64,000 nucleotides of DNA from Blautia liquoris (GTDB taxonomy: Bacteria > Bacillota > Clostridia > Lachnospirales > Lachnospiraceae), in contig NZ_CP063304.1 in assembly GCF_015159595.1 (NCBI RefSeq), forward strand, positions 806,001-870,000. The letters run 5' to 3'. Shown here piece by piece: positions 53,703-61,777 of this stretch (position 1 is the stretch's first letter; each line of letters begins with the position of its first letter). A model generated the notes under the pieces. That model ran no database searches. It was not told the origin of the DNA and saw only the letters and a list, made by a program, of their open reading frames with translations. Made by a program: the position numbers and the translations under genes.

Positions 53703-54167
53703 ATGGTTTACATTGCAGTTCTTTTCGGCGTATTCTTTGGAGACCTGATCATCAAGAGGCAGGCGGAACAAAAGATTGGGATGGGGGAAGAATACCCCAT
53801 TTTGAATGGAAGATTCATCATTCGTAAACTTCATAATGATGGGCTTGCTTTCGGCAGACTCTCGGATTACCCCAGACTGATAAAGTGGGGAAATCTGGGA
53901 ATGCTGGGAAGCATAAGCCTTTATTTTATCTGGCTTTTGATGCATCCCGGGCAGCGGCTGAAAAAGGTAGGTCTTGGTATGGTGATTGGCGGAGGTCTTT
54001 CCAATGAGGCTGACCGCATAAACGCAGGTTATGTAACTGATTATGTCAGCATACAGAGCCGTTTTGAAAAAATCAGGAGAATTGTGTTTAATATATCAGA
54101 TTTCTTCATTTTTATTGGAAGTATCCTATACATACTTGGAAGCTTTAAAAGAAATACGGGAAAATAG
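53703..54167 (+). CDS. Signal peptidase II (LspA)-like membrane protein
   Basis: A 154-residue protein with four predicted membrane segments and the key residues of lipoprotein signal peptidase: LHNDGLAFG (Asn45), SNEADRI with Asp104, and FNISDFF with Asp133. Asp104 and Asp133 are the predicted catalytic aspartates. It is a divergent member: the usual GNLIDR is SNEADR and the first loop is short. The genome may have a canonical LspA elsewhere, so this could be a paralogue for particular lipoproteins. It lies in the clpX-zinc-ribbon-DUF368 operon. Confidence 0.75.
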   Translation: MVYIAVLFGVFFGDLIIKRQAEQKIGMGEEYPILNGRFIIRKLHNDGLAFGRLSDYPRLIKWGNLGMLGSISLYFIWLLMHPGQRLKKVGLGMVIGGGLSNEADRINAGYVTDYVSIQSRFEKIRRIVFNISDFFIFIGSILYILGSFKRNTGK

Positions 54168-54181
54168 AAGGAGAATGAGTT

Positions 54182-55054
54182 TTGAAAGATAATAAAAAAG
54201 GTATTGTGACAGCAGTGAAGGGTCTGGTCGTAGGATCCACTATGATGGTGCCCGGAGTTTCAGGGGGATCCATGGCTATGATTCTGGGTGTTTATGACAG
54301 GCTGATTCACTCGGTCAGCTCCTTTTTCGAAGACATTCGGGAAAATATCAAGTTTCTTTTTACGTTTTGCATTCCGGCACTTTTTGGAATACTTTTATTT
54401 GCCAGACCGCTGGAATCACTGATCAATGCATATGAGAAACCTATGATGTTTTTCTTTATTGGTATTGTACTCGGAGGATGTCCCCTGATATTTAAAGAAG
54501 CGGGAATTCAAAAAGTCAGCTGGAGGGAAGTCATAAATCTGGCAATTGGAGCTATGATCGTGGTGGCGATATCCTTTCTCCCCGAGAACCTGTTTGCAGG
54601 TACGTCCGGCGGAATTGGAGGATTTATGGTTTTGTTTATTGGCGGAATTATCGTATCAATTGCTCTGATCCTGCCCGGAATCAGTGTAAGCTACATGCTT
54701 TTGGTTCTTGGCATCTATCAAGGTGTACTGCAGGCAGTAGGAAAGCTGGACATTCCCTATCTGCTTCCATTGGCGATCGGACTGATCGCCGGAATTATCT
54801 TCCTGACAAGGTTCCTTGAAATCGCCATGAAACGCTTTCCGAAACCGACCTATATGATTATTCTGGGATTTGTTCTCGGATCAGTTGGACAGGTATTTCC
54901 GGGAATGCCTACTGGGATTGAGATCTTGATCTGTCTTGTGCTTGGTGTTACTGGATTTGTTTTGATCTACTTTCTCTCAAAATTGGAAGAGCAAAAGACG
55001 AAAGAATCAGTGAATGAACCGAAGACTCCGAAGACCTCAGATGTTTCGTTTTGA
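54182..55054 (+). CDS. DUF368 (PopT-type) undecaprenyl-phosphate translocase
   Basis: A 290-residue protein with about nine membrane spans. The DUF368 signatures are present twice: GSTMMVPGVSGGSMAMILGVYDRL near the start and ALILPGISVSYMLLVLGIYQ in the second half, showing the inverted-repeat build of the family. Members (PopT) return undecaprenyl phosphate from the outer to the inner leaflet for reuse. That fits the large demand for carrier lipid in this region and the uppP gene at 59936. The start is TTG 54182, eight bases after AAGGAG (54168-54173); no ATG is better placed. The cytoplasmic tail is Lys/Glu-rich. Confidence 0.9.
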   Translation: MKDNKKGIVTAVKGLVVGSTMMVPGVSGGSMAMILGVYDRLIHSVSSFFEDIRENIKFLFTFCIPALFGILLFARPLESLINAYEKPMMFFFIGIVLGGCPLIFKEAGIQKVSWREVINLAIGAMIVVAISFLPENLFAGTSGGIGGFMVLFIGGIIVSIALILPGISVSYMLLVLGIYQGVLQAVGKLDIPYLLPLAIGLIAGIIFLTRFLEIAMKRFPKPTYMIILGFVLGSVGQVFPGMPTGIEILICLVLGVTGFVLIYFLSKLEEQKTKESVNEPKTPKTSDVSF

Positions 55055-55088
55055 CTTTATAAGAGATAGGATATCTTCGTTTCGGTCG

Positions 55089-55169
55089 GTGCTGAACATT
55101 CATTGGATGTTCAGCACTGAACAAACATTCGAAATACATCCTAATCGGGTTGCTTTCTCATGTTTGTTC
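55089..55169. repeat. Two consecutive inverted repeats downstream of the DUF368 gene
   Basis: The first is a perfect 11-bp stem with a 7-base loop (GTGCTGAACAT at 55089-55099, complement at 55107-55117) and no T-tract. The second begins one base later: GAACAAACAT (55119-55128) pairs with ATGTTTGTTC (55160-55169) across a 31-base loop. They may end or protect the upstream message; a protein-binding role is possible. Confidence 0.7.
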
Positions 55170-55204
55170 GGGTGAAAATGTCAGGATCAAGATAAAAAAA
55201 GATG

Positions 55205-55233
55205 TTGACTTTTATCTTGTATTCTGGTATTAT
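55205..55233 (+). promoter_or_regulatory. Promoter of tRNA-Leu
   Basis: TTGACT (55205-55210) and TATTAT (55228-55233) with a 17-base spacer, about 30 bases before the mature tRNA. Confidence 0.78.
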
Positions 55234-55270
55234 ACTTCTTGCGGGTACAAACACCCCAATATAATAATGA

Positions 55271-55354
55271 GCAGGAATGGCGGAATTGGCAGACGCGCAG
55301 GCTTCAGGTGCCTGTGGTAGCAATACTGTGAGGGTTCAAGTCCCTTTTCCTGCA
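55271..55354 (+). tRNA. tRNA-Leu (anticodon CAG)
   Basis: A complete cloverleaf of 84 bases with a long variable arm (class II). The acceptor stem pairs GCAGGAA (55271-55277) with TTCCTGC (55347-55353), with discriminator A at 55354. The anticodon stem CAGGC/GCCTG encloses TTCAGGT, giving anticodon CAG for codon CUG. The T arm contains GGGTTCAAGTCCC. The next bases are TCC, so CCA is added after transcription. Confidence 0.96.
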
Positions 55355-55365
55355 TCCTTTGAAAT

Positions 55366-55388
55366 CACCGTATCTGCGGTGCTTTTTT
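55366..55388 (+). terminator. Terminator of tRNA-Leu
   Basis: A short GC-rich stem CACCG/CGGTG (55366-55370, 55377-55381) is followed by C and seven T residues. Confidence 0.82.
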
Positions 55389-55440
55389 TATACCTATATT
55401 TCTCCTAACAGATTTTGTTCGGATCAAATTAATATTTATC

Positions 55441-55470
55441 TTGCATTCACTCTGCGATGTATGATAGAAT
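55441..55470 (+). promoter_or_regulatory. Promoter of carAB
   Basis: TTGCAT (55441-55446) and TAGAAT (55465-55470) with an 18-base spacer and an extended -10 TG at 55462-55463. The leader to carA ATG 55547 is about 70 bases. I see no PyrR-type attenuator in it. Confidence 0.68.
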
Positions 55471-55546
55471 CTCAAAGATTAGTAGGATGTACGTACAAAT
55501 CTATTTCCAACAATATTTCAGCCACAGAAAGGACGAAAGCAGAGAC

Positions 55547-56632
55547 ATGAAAACAAAAACATTTCTGATTTTGGAAGACGGACATATATTTTCCGGCATA
55601 GGAATAGGCTCCCCAAGGGAGGTGATCAGTGAGATTGTTTTCAACACATCGATGACGGGCTATCCGGAAATTCTGACGGATCCCTCGTATGCGGGCCAGG
55701 CGGTGTGTATGACGTATCCTCTGATTGGCAATTATGGTATCTGTTACGAGGATCGACAGTCGAATCAGGTATGGCCGGACGCATTGATTGCGAGGGAGTT
55801 TTCCAGAACTTTCAGTAACTTTCGATCGCAGGATTCGATTCAAAATTATCTAAAGAGTTATGATATCCCGGCAATTGAAGGAATTGATACACGGGCATTG
55901 GCGAAGGTCCTCCGGGAACATGGTACAATGAACGGCATGGTTACAACCAATTCTAATTATGATCTAAGTCAAATTATTCCCAAATTAAAAAAACATAAAA
56001 ATCAATATCCAGTACGAAAAGTGACATGTTCCAAAAAACAAATTTTTGAGGGAACAGGTTTTAAAGTCGCGCTTATGGATTTTGGAGCAAAAAAGAATAT
56101 TGTGGATTCACTTAGGCAACTAGGCTGTGAAGTGACGATTTATCCTGCATTTACAAAGGCCGAGGAGATTTTTTCGGATAAACCGGATGGGATTATACTC
56201 TCAAACGGTCCGGGGGATCCGAGAGAATATACCGATATTGTCCGAGAAGTAAGAAAGATATATGATTTTGATATACCTGTATTTGCAATCTGCCTTGGCC
56301 ACCAGCTTATGGCACTGGCGGCAGGCCTTCGTGTGCGCAAGATGAAATACGGGCACAGGGGAGCTAATCATCCGGTCAGAAACCAGGATACAGGCCGTGT
56401 TTCTATCACATCTCAAAATCACGGGTATGTGGTGGATTCAGCCTCCATGGATGAGAGAATTGCGGTTCCCTCATACATCAATGTAAATGACAATAGTATA
56501 GAAGGATTGAAATATGTAGACCGAAATATAGTTACAGTCCAATTTCATCCGGAAGCGAGTCCGGGTCCGCAGGATACGAGGAACTTGTTCAACAGGTTTA
56601 TAGAGATGATGGGAGGACATGTTTATGCCTAA
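55547..56632 (+). CDS. carA: Carbamoyl-phosphate synthase small (glutaminase) subunit
   Basis: CarA hydrolyses glutamine and passes ammonia to CarB for carbamoyl phosphate, used in pyrimidine and arginine synthesis. The 361-residue protein has the CarA-specific N-terminal domain (FLILEDGHIFSG, NTSMTGYPEILTDPSYAGQ) and a class I glutaminase. The latter has Cys249 in FAICLGHQ, LSNGPGDP, and the catalytic His-Glu pair in FHPEASPGP. I use ATG 55547, where family homology begins; the frame is open upstream to 55457, but that part overlaps the promoter. Its end overlaps carB. Confidence 0.96.
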   Translation: MKTKTFLILEDGHIFSGIGIGSPREVISEIVFNTSMTGYPEILTDPSYAGQAVCMTYPLIGNYGICYEDRQSNQVWPDALIAREFSRTFSNFRSQDSIQNYLKSYDIPAIEGIDTRALAKVLREHGTMNGMVTTNSNYDLSQIIPKLKKHKNQYPVRKVTCSKKQIFEGTGFKVALMDFGAKKNIVDSLRQLGCEVTIYPAFTKAEEIFSDKPDGIILSNGPGDPREYTDIVREVRKIYDFDIPVFAICLGHQLMALAAGLRVRKMKYGHRGANHPVRNQDTGRVSITSQNHGYVVDSASMDERIAVPSYINVNDNSIEGLKYVDRNIVTVQFHPEASPGPQDTRNLFNRFIEMMGGHVYA

Positions 56633-59600
56633 GCAAAAGGATATAAAAAAAGTACTTGTCATTGGTTCCGGTCCGATTGTAATTGGCCAGGCGGCGGAAT
56701 TCGATTATGCGGGAACGCAGGCCTGCCGATCTCTTCAGGAAGAGGGCGTTGAAGTTGTTTTACTGAATTCGAATCCGGCGACGATTATGACAGATGGAAG
56801 AATTGCCGACCACATATATATAGAACCCCTGACTCCTGAAGTGGTAGAGAAACTGATTATAAAAGAGAAACCGGACAGCATTCTTCCCACTCTCGGTGGA
56901 CAGGCTGGTCTGAATCTGGCGATGGAGCTTGTGGAAAAGGGCATATTAAGAAAGCATCATGTACGACTGATCGGTACCACATCTCTTACAATCAAAAAGG
57001 CGGAGGATCGTCAGGAGTTTAAGGATACGATGGAGAAGATCAACGAACCAATCGCAGCGTCACTTGTGGTCCGGGATGTTGCATCCGGAATCCAATTTGC
57101 AAAGGAGACAGGATATCCGGTTGTACTTCGTCCGGCTTATACACTGGGAGGAAGCGGGGGCGGAATTGCAGAAAATGAAGAGCAATTGATCGAAATACTG
57201 ACAAATGGATTGCGGCTCTCCCGTGTACATGAAGTTCTGGTGGAGCGTTGTATCTCAGGCTGGAAAGAGATTGAATATGAAGTGATGCGCGATGGGGCCG
57301 GAAATTGTATTACAGTTTGCAATATGGAGAATATTGATCCGGTAGGTGTGCACACCGGTGACAGTATCGTGGTGGCGCCCAGTCAGACGCTGGGGGACAA
57401 AGAATACCAGATGCTTCGAACTTCTGCGATGAATATCATCGAAGAGCTTCAGATTACGGGCGGATGTAACGTCCAGTATGCATTGAACCCTCAAAGCTTT
57501 GAATATTGTGTCATAGAGGTCAATCCAAGGGTGAGCCGCTCTTCGGCACTTGCATCAAAAGCTACGGGATATCCGATTGCAAGAGTGGCCGCTAAAATTG
57601 CTCTGGGCTATACCCTGGATGAAATCCCGAATATAATCACCCAGGTGACAAAGGCAAGTTTTGAGCCTGCACTGGATTACTGTGTGGTCAAGATGCCAAG
57701 ACTTCCCTTTGATAAATTTACCAGTGCGAAGAGGAGGCTTACAACTCAGATGAAGGCAACCGGAGAAGTTATGAGTATCTGTGATAACTTTGAAGGCGCA
57801 CTTATGAAGGCGATCCGATCGCTGGAGCAGCACGTGAATTCTTTGCTTTCCTATGATTTCTCGGCATTGACATCCGATGAAATGGAGAAGGCATTGCATA
57901 CCGTGGATGACATGCGGATCTGGAGAATCGCCGAGGCGTTGAGAAAAGGAATATCTGTTGAAAAAATTTATGAAATCACTCAAATCGATCCCTGGTTTAT
58001 CGATAAAATAGCAAAACTGGTGGAGATGGAGGATGGTCTTCGGACGCAGAGATTAGATGAAGAGTTACTGAGGGAGGCAAAAAGGCTGGAATTTCCGGAT
58101 TCAGTGATTGCAGATCTTACAGGCAGAAGTGAAACTGAAATAAAGAAACTTCGCAGACAATATCAGATTCAGGCAGCCATAAAAATTGTCGATACCTGTG
58201 CGGCAGAATTCGATGCACAGACACCCTATTACTACTCTGTATATGGAAGTGAAGATGAGGCCGTACAAACTAGGGGTAAGAAAAAGGTACTGGTTCTCGG
58301 ATCCGGGCCGATTCGTATCGGGCAGGGAATTGAGTTCGATTACTGCAGTGTACATGCCATCCGCTCCTTTCAGGAGACGGGATATGAGACGATAATCATC
58401 AACAACAATCCTGAAACGGTTAGTACAGATTTTGACATTGCAGATAAACTATATTTCGAACCTCTTACACCCGAAGATGTGGAAAATGTTGTAAACATTG
58501 AAAGGCCGGATGGTGCGGTTGTTCAGTTCGGCGGCCAGACAGCGATTAAACTTACCGAGTCGCTGATCAAGATGGGAGTGAAAATCTTAGGCACTGCGGC
58601 CTCTGATGTCGATGCCGCAGAGGATCGTGAACTTTTTGACAAGATTCTGGAAAAATGCAAAATTCCCCGTCCCGAAGGACGAACTGTATTCACCACCGAA
58701 GAGGCGAAAGAGGCAGCACATGTTCTGGGATATCCAGTTTTGGTGCGTCCCTCTTATGTCCTGGGAGGACAGGGAATGCAGATCGCCGTCCATGATGCAG
58801 ATGTTGAACAATATATCGGAGTGATTAACCAGTTCGCACAGGAACACCCGATCCTTATAGACAAATATCTTCGGGGGACGGAACTTGAGGTTGACGCCGT
58901 TTGTGATGGGACAGACGTTCTGATTCCCGGGATTATGGAACATATCGAAAGGGCGGGGGTCCATTCCGGGGACAGCATCTCTGTATATCCGGCGAAAAGT
59001 ATCAGTCAGAATACGAAGAAATTGATCGAAGAGTATACCAGACTTCTTGCACGTTCACTGCATGTGATTGGCCTGATCAATATTCAGTTTATCGCTGTCG
59101 GTGAAAAGGTATATGTCATAGAGGTGAATCCGCGTTCGTCCCGGACCGTGCCTTATATCAGCAAAGTAACTAAGATTCCGATCGTTGATCTTGCCGTCGC
59201 TGTGATAACAGGCAAAACGCTGCGGGAGATGGGGTATACCCCGGGACTTGTGCCGGATGCGAAATACTTCGCCATAAAGATGCCGGTGTTTTCTTTCGAA
59301 AAAATACGTGGAGCAGATATCGGCCTTGGTCCGGAGATGAAATCCACGGGAGAATGTTTGGGGATATCCGAAGATTTCCATGAGGCACTGTATAAGGCAT
59401 TTCTCGGGGCAGGCATGTATCTTCCCAAATACAAAAAGATGATTATGACGGTTAAAGATGAGGATAAAGAAGATCTGGTGCCGATCGCCAGACGCTTCGA
59501 AGCACTGGGATACACCATCTATGCGACGAGAAGCACTGCAGACATTCTGCAGAAAAACGGCATTCAGGCTGCAAAAATCAATAAACTGGAAAACCCCTCA

Positions 59601-59822
59601 CCGAATCTGATGGATCTGATTCTCGGACATGAGATAGATCTGATTATTGATACACCCAAAAGAGGATCAGAACATGCAAAGGACGGATTTTTGATCCGAA
59701 GAAATGCAATCGAGACGGGAGTTCATGTACTCACAACTCTTGACACTGCAAGAGCACTCGCAAGCAGCTTGGAAAATGCCGGAAAAAGAGAGCTGGAACT
59801 GATTGATTTATCTCGAAAATGA
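56625..59822 (+). CDS. carB: Carbamoyl-phosphate synthase large subunit
   Basis: CarB forms carbamoyl phosphate from bicarbonate, two ATP and ammonia from CarA. The 1065-residue protein, a normal length, has two homologous ATP-grasp halves. The first begins KKVLVIGSGPIVIGQAAEFDYAG near residue 8 and the second KKVLVLGSGPIRIGQGIEFDY near 553; both contain the RPSYVLGG/RPAYTLGG motif. The C-terminal allosteric MGS-like domain follows (from about 935). I prefer ATG 56625, eight bases after GGAGG at 56612-56616, over ATG 56619, which is only two bases from it. It overlaps the last eight bases of carA. Confidence 0.97.
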   Translation: MPKQKDIKKVLVIGSGPIVIGQAAEFDYAGTQACRSLQEEGVEVVLLNSNPATIMTDGRIADHIYIEPLTPEVVEKLIIKEKPDSILPTLGGQAGLNLAMELVEKGILRKHHVRLIGTTSLTIKKAEDRQEFKDTMEKINEPIAASLVVRDVASGIQFAKETGYPVVLRPAYTLGGSGGGIAENEEQLIEILTNGLRLSRVHEVLVERCISGWKEIEYEVMRDGAGNCITVCNMENIDPVGVHTGDSIVVAPSQTLGDKEYQMLRTSAMNIIEELQITGGCNVQYALNPQSFEYCVIEVNPRVSRSSALASKATGYPIARVAAKIALGYTLDEIPNIITQVTKASFEPALDYCVVKMPRLPFDKFTSAKRRLTTQMKATGEVMSICDNFEGALMKAIRSLEQHVNSLLSYDFSALTSDEMEKALHTVDDMRIWRIAEALRKGISVEKIYEITQIDPWFIDKIAKLVEMEDGLRTQRLDEELLREAKRLEFPDSVIADLTGRSETEIKKLRRQYQIQAAIKIVDTCAAEFDAQTPYYYSVYGSEDEAVQTRGKKKVLVLGSGPIRIGQGIEFDYCSVHAIRSFQETGYETIIINNNPETVSTDFDIADKLYFEPLTPEDVENVVNIERPDGAVVQFGGQTAIKLTESLIKMGVKILGTAASDVDAAEDRELFDKILEKCKIPRPEGRTVFTTEEAKEAAHVLGYPVLVRPSYVLGGQGMQIAVHDADVEQYIGVINQFAQEHPILIDKYLRGTELEVDAVCDGTDVLIPGIMEHIERAGVHSGDSISVYPAKSISQNTKKLIEEYTRLLARSLHVIGLINIQFIAVGEKVYVIEVNPRSSRTVPYISKVTKIPIVDLAVAVITGKTLREMGYTPGLVPDAKYFAIKMPVFSFEKIRGADIGLGPEMKSTGECLGISEDFHEALYKAFLGAGMYLPKYKKMIMTVKDEDKEDLVPIARRFEALGYTIYATRSTADILQKNGIQAAKINKLENPSPNLMDLILGHEIDLIIDTPKRGSEHAKDGFLIRRNAIETGVHVLTTLDTARALASSLENAGKRELELIDLSRK

Positions 59823-59854
59823 AACATGGGCTGTTCGATTTTCTGTGTGTCTGC

Positions 59855-59883
59855 TTGTTTTTCTACCGCAGATAGCATATAAT
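59855..59883 (+). promoter_or_regulatory. Promoter of uppP
   Basis: TTGTTT (59855-59860) and TATAAT (59878-59883) with a 17-base spacer, about 50 bases before the uppP ATG. Confidence 0.72.
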
Positions 59884-59935
59884 TATGAGAAAGCAGCCCG
59901 AACAGGGTGACAAAAAATCGAAGTGAGGTCTAGAC

Positions 59936-60838
59936 ATGGTTTTAATCGAATGGTTAAAAGTGATCCTTTTAGGGATTGTGGAGGGGATCACAGAGTGGCT
60001 CCCTATCAGCAGTACCGGACATCTGATTTTAGTAAATGAATTTGTAAAACTTAACCAGAGTCCAAAGTTTATGGAAATGTTTAATGTTGTGATTCAGCTG
60101 GGAGCGATTCTTGCCGTTGTGGTAATCTACATTGAAAGGCTCTGGCCGTTTCATACGAAGAAAAAAGCTCCGGAGAAGCCGGTTTTTGCCAGTCCAAGTG
60201 ATAATAAGGCACTTGCCGCATGCCAGAATTTTATGACAAAATACTTTTATATGGATAAGATAGTTCTCTGGCTTAAGATTGCGGTGGCGTGCCTGCCGGC
60301 GATGGTTGTCGGACTGCCGCTGGATGACTGGATGGAAGAGCATCTTCACAATTATTTTGTTGTCGCACTGATGCTGATTATCTATGGTGTATTATTCATT
60401 GTGATCGAAAACTATAATAAGAACAGGACACCGCGTATTCGCCGTGTGCGTGATATTACATTCAAAGATGCGCTGATGATTGGACTTTTCCAGGCACTGT
60501 CACTGGTTCCGGGAACTTCTCGTTCCGGCTCGACAATAATCGGGGGAATTTTAATTGGTACGTCCAGAGAGGCTGCAGCAGAGTTTACATTTTTCCTGGC
60601 CATCCCGGTTATGTTCGGTGCAAGTCTCATCAAACTTTTGAAGTTTGGACTGGCGTTTACAGGAACTGAGGCGGCAGTATTAATTGTCGGCATGGTTGTT
60701 GCCTTCCTGATCTCGGTGCTTGCGATTAAATTTCTGATGGGGTACATAAAGAAGCATGACTTTAAAGTATTTGGCTGGTATCGGATAGCACTGGGTGTGC
60801 TTGTACTTATGTACTTCGGCCTGAAAGCGAGGTTCTGA
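59936..60838 (+). CDS. uppP: Undecaprenyl-diphosphatase (UppP/BacA)
   Basis: UppP removes a phosphate from undecaprenyl pyrophosphate at the outer membrane face, regenerating the carrier for peptidoglycan and wall glycans; overproduction gives bacitracin resistance. The 300-residue polytopic protein has the family motifs [20 protein letters not shown] (catalytic Glu and Ser region) and [10 protein letters not shown] (conserved Arg). ATG 59936 follows GTGAGG. It is monocistronic or paired with the overlapping DUF6062 gene (TGATG). It complements the DUF368 translocase encoded at 54182. Confidence 0.96.
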   Translation: MVLIEWLKVILLGIVEGITEWLPISSTGHLILVNEFVKLNQSPKFMEMFNVVIQLGAILAVVVIYIERLWPFHTKKKAPEKPVFASPSDNKALAACQNFMTKYFYMDKIVLWLKIAVACLPAMVVGLPLDDWMEEHLHNYFVVALMLIIYGVLFIVIENYNKNRTPRIRRVRDITFKDALMIGLFQALSLVPGTSRSGSTIIGGILIGTSREAAAEFTFFLAIPVMFGASLIKLLKFGLAFTGTEAAVLIVGMVVAFLISVLAIKFLMGYIKKHDFKVFGWYRIALGVLVLMYFGLKARF

Positions 60839-61605
60839 TGAAAGAGACGGTTGCAACGATTCCTCTGATGGATGCCTTTTTGGCAAAGGACGAGTGCCCG
60901 TTCTGTTTTCTGGAAAGGGAAGCGGAACGGCATGCCATCTCCTTTATCATGGGATCGGCATATATGGAAGATGATATCCGGATGCAGACAGATAAGATTG
61001 GTTTCTGCCGTCATCACTATAAGATGATCTATGACTACGGAAACCGATTGGGAAGTGCACTGATATTAGATACGCATCTGAAGAAAATCAATCAGGAATT
61101 AAAGGAACAGATCGAGTCATTCAAACCAGGTAAAAAGCCATCCATCTTCGGACACAGGAGGACAGACGGGGAGCAGGAAACAGCAAAAGGAGCTCTTCCG
61201 ACATGGATTGATGAAAAGACCACTTCCTGCTATGTCTGTGATCATTTTCAGAGCAACTATCAGAGGTATCTGGATACATTTTTTGATATGTACAAGAAAA
61301 ATCCCGAATTTAAGAAAATATTTGAAAACAGCAAGGGCTTTTGCCTGCCTCATCTCGGGGATCTTGTAAAGAGAGCCCCAAACAAGCTGAATGAGAAACA
61401 GCAGCAGGAGTTTTATCCTGTCTTATTTCAGCTGATGCAGACGAATATGCAGCGCCTTCAGGAGGAAGTATCCTGGTTTGTGGATAAGAATGATTATCGG
61501 AACAAAGATGCCCACTGGGGTACATCGAGAGACAGCATACAAAGGGCAATGCAAAAACTGGCGGGAGGGTACCCGGCGGATCCCATATTTAAGCAGGATT
61601 CCTGA
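60838..61605 (+). CDS. DUF6062 family protein with duplicated CxxC...CxxH sites
   Basis: A 255-residue cytoplasmic protein of a family found mainly in Clostridia, function unknown. It contains two similar metal-binding-like sites. The first is Cys20-x2-Cys23 with Cys57-x2-His60 (ECPFC ... GFCRHH); the second is Cys131-x2-Cys134 with Cys169-x2-His172 (SCYVC ... GFCLPH). The spacing is nearly identical (34 and 35 residues between inner Cys), so the protein looks like an internal duplication that binds two zinc ions. The rest is helical. Its ATG overlaps the uppP stop by one base, so translation is coupled, but no functional link is known. Confidence 0.86.
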   Translation: MKETVATIPLMDAFLAKDECPFCFLEREAERHAISFIMGSAYMEDDIRMQTDKIGFCRHHYKMIYDYGNRLGSALILDTHLKKINQELKEQIESFKPGKKPSIFGHRRTDGEQETAKGALPTWIDEKTTSCYVCDHFQSNYQRYLDTFFDMYKKNPEFKKIFENSKGFCLPHLGDLVKRAPNKLNEKQQQEFYPVLFQLMQTNMQRLQEEVSWFVDKNDYRNKDAHWGTSRDSIQRAMQKLAGGYPADPIFKQDS

Positions 61606-61637
61606 TCATTTTCACGAAACAGGCAGCCCAATTTCTC

Positions 61638-61689
61638 TTGACTATAAATGTGATTATGATACAATGAATGTGTGCGCCAAAAAATGGCG
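61638..61689 (+). promoter_or_regulatory. ppdK promoter and leader stem-loop
   Basis: TTGACT (61638-61643) and TACAAT (61660-61665) with a 16-base spacer and extended -10 (TG at 61657-61658). The start of the message carries a small stem-loop, CGCCA/TGGCG (61675-61689), which may stabilise the 5' end. The leader is about 105 bases. Confidence 0.72.
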
Positions 61690-61777
61690 TATATGTAAAA
61701 GTAGAGGGTATATTCTGGAAAAAACAGGAAATACTTTACTATAAAATTTCACATTACATTTAGGAGGAAAAGTAAAT

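Noticed and set aside
55119-55131. LexA-box-like sequence (GAAC-AAAC-ATTC)
   Set aside because: One half-site is imperfect and no SOS-type gene follows; it is better explained as an arm of the local inverted repeat.
55457-55546. N-terminal extension of carA
   Set aside because: The extra 30 codons overlap the promoter -10, have no ribosome site and lie outside CarA homology.
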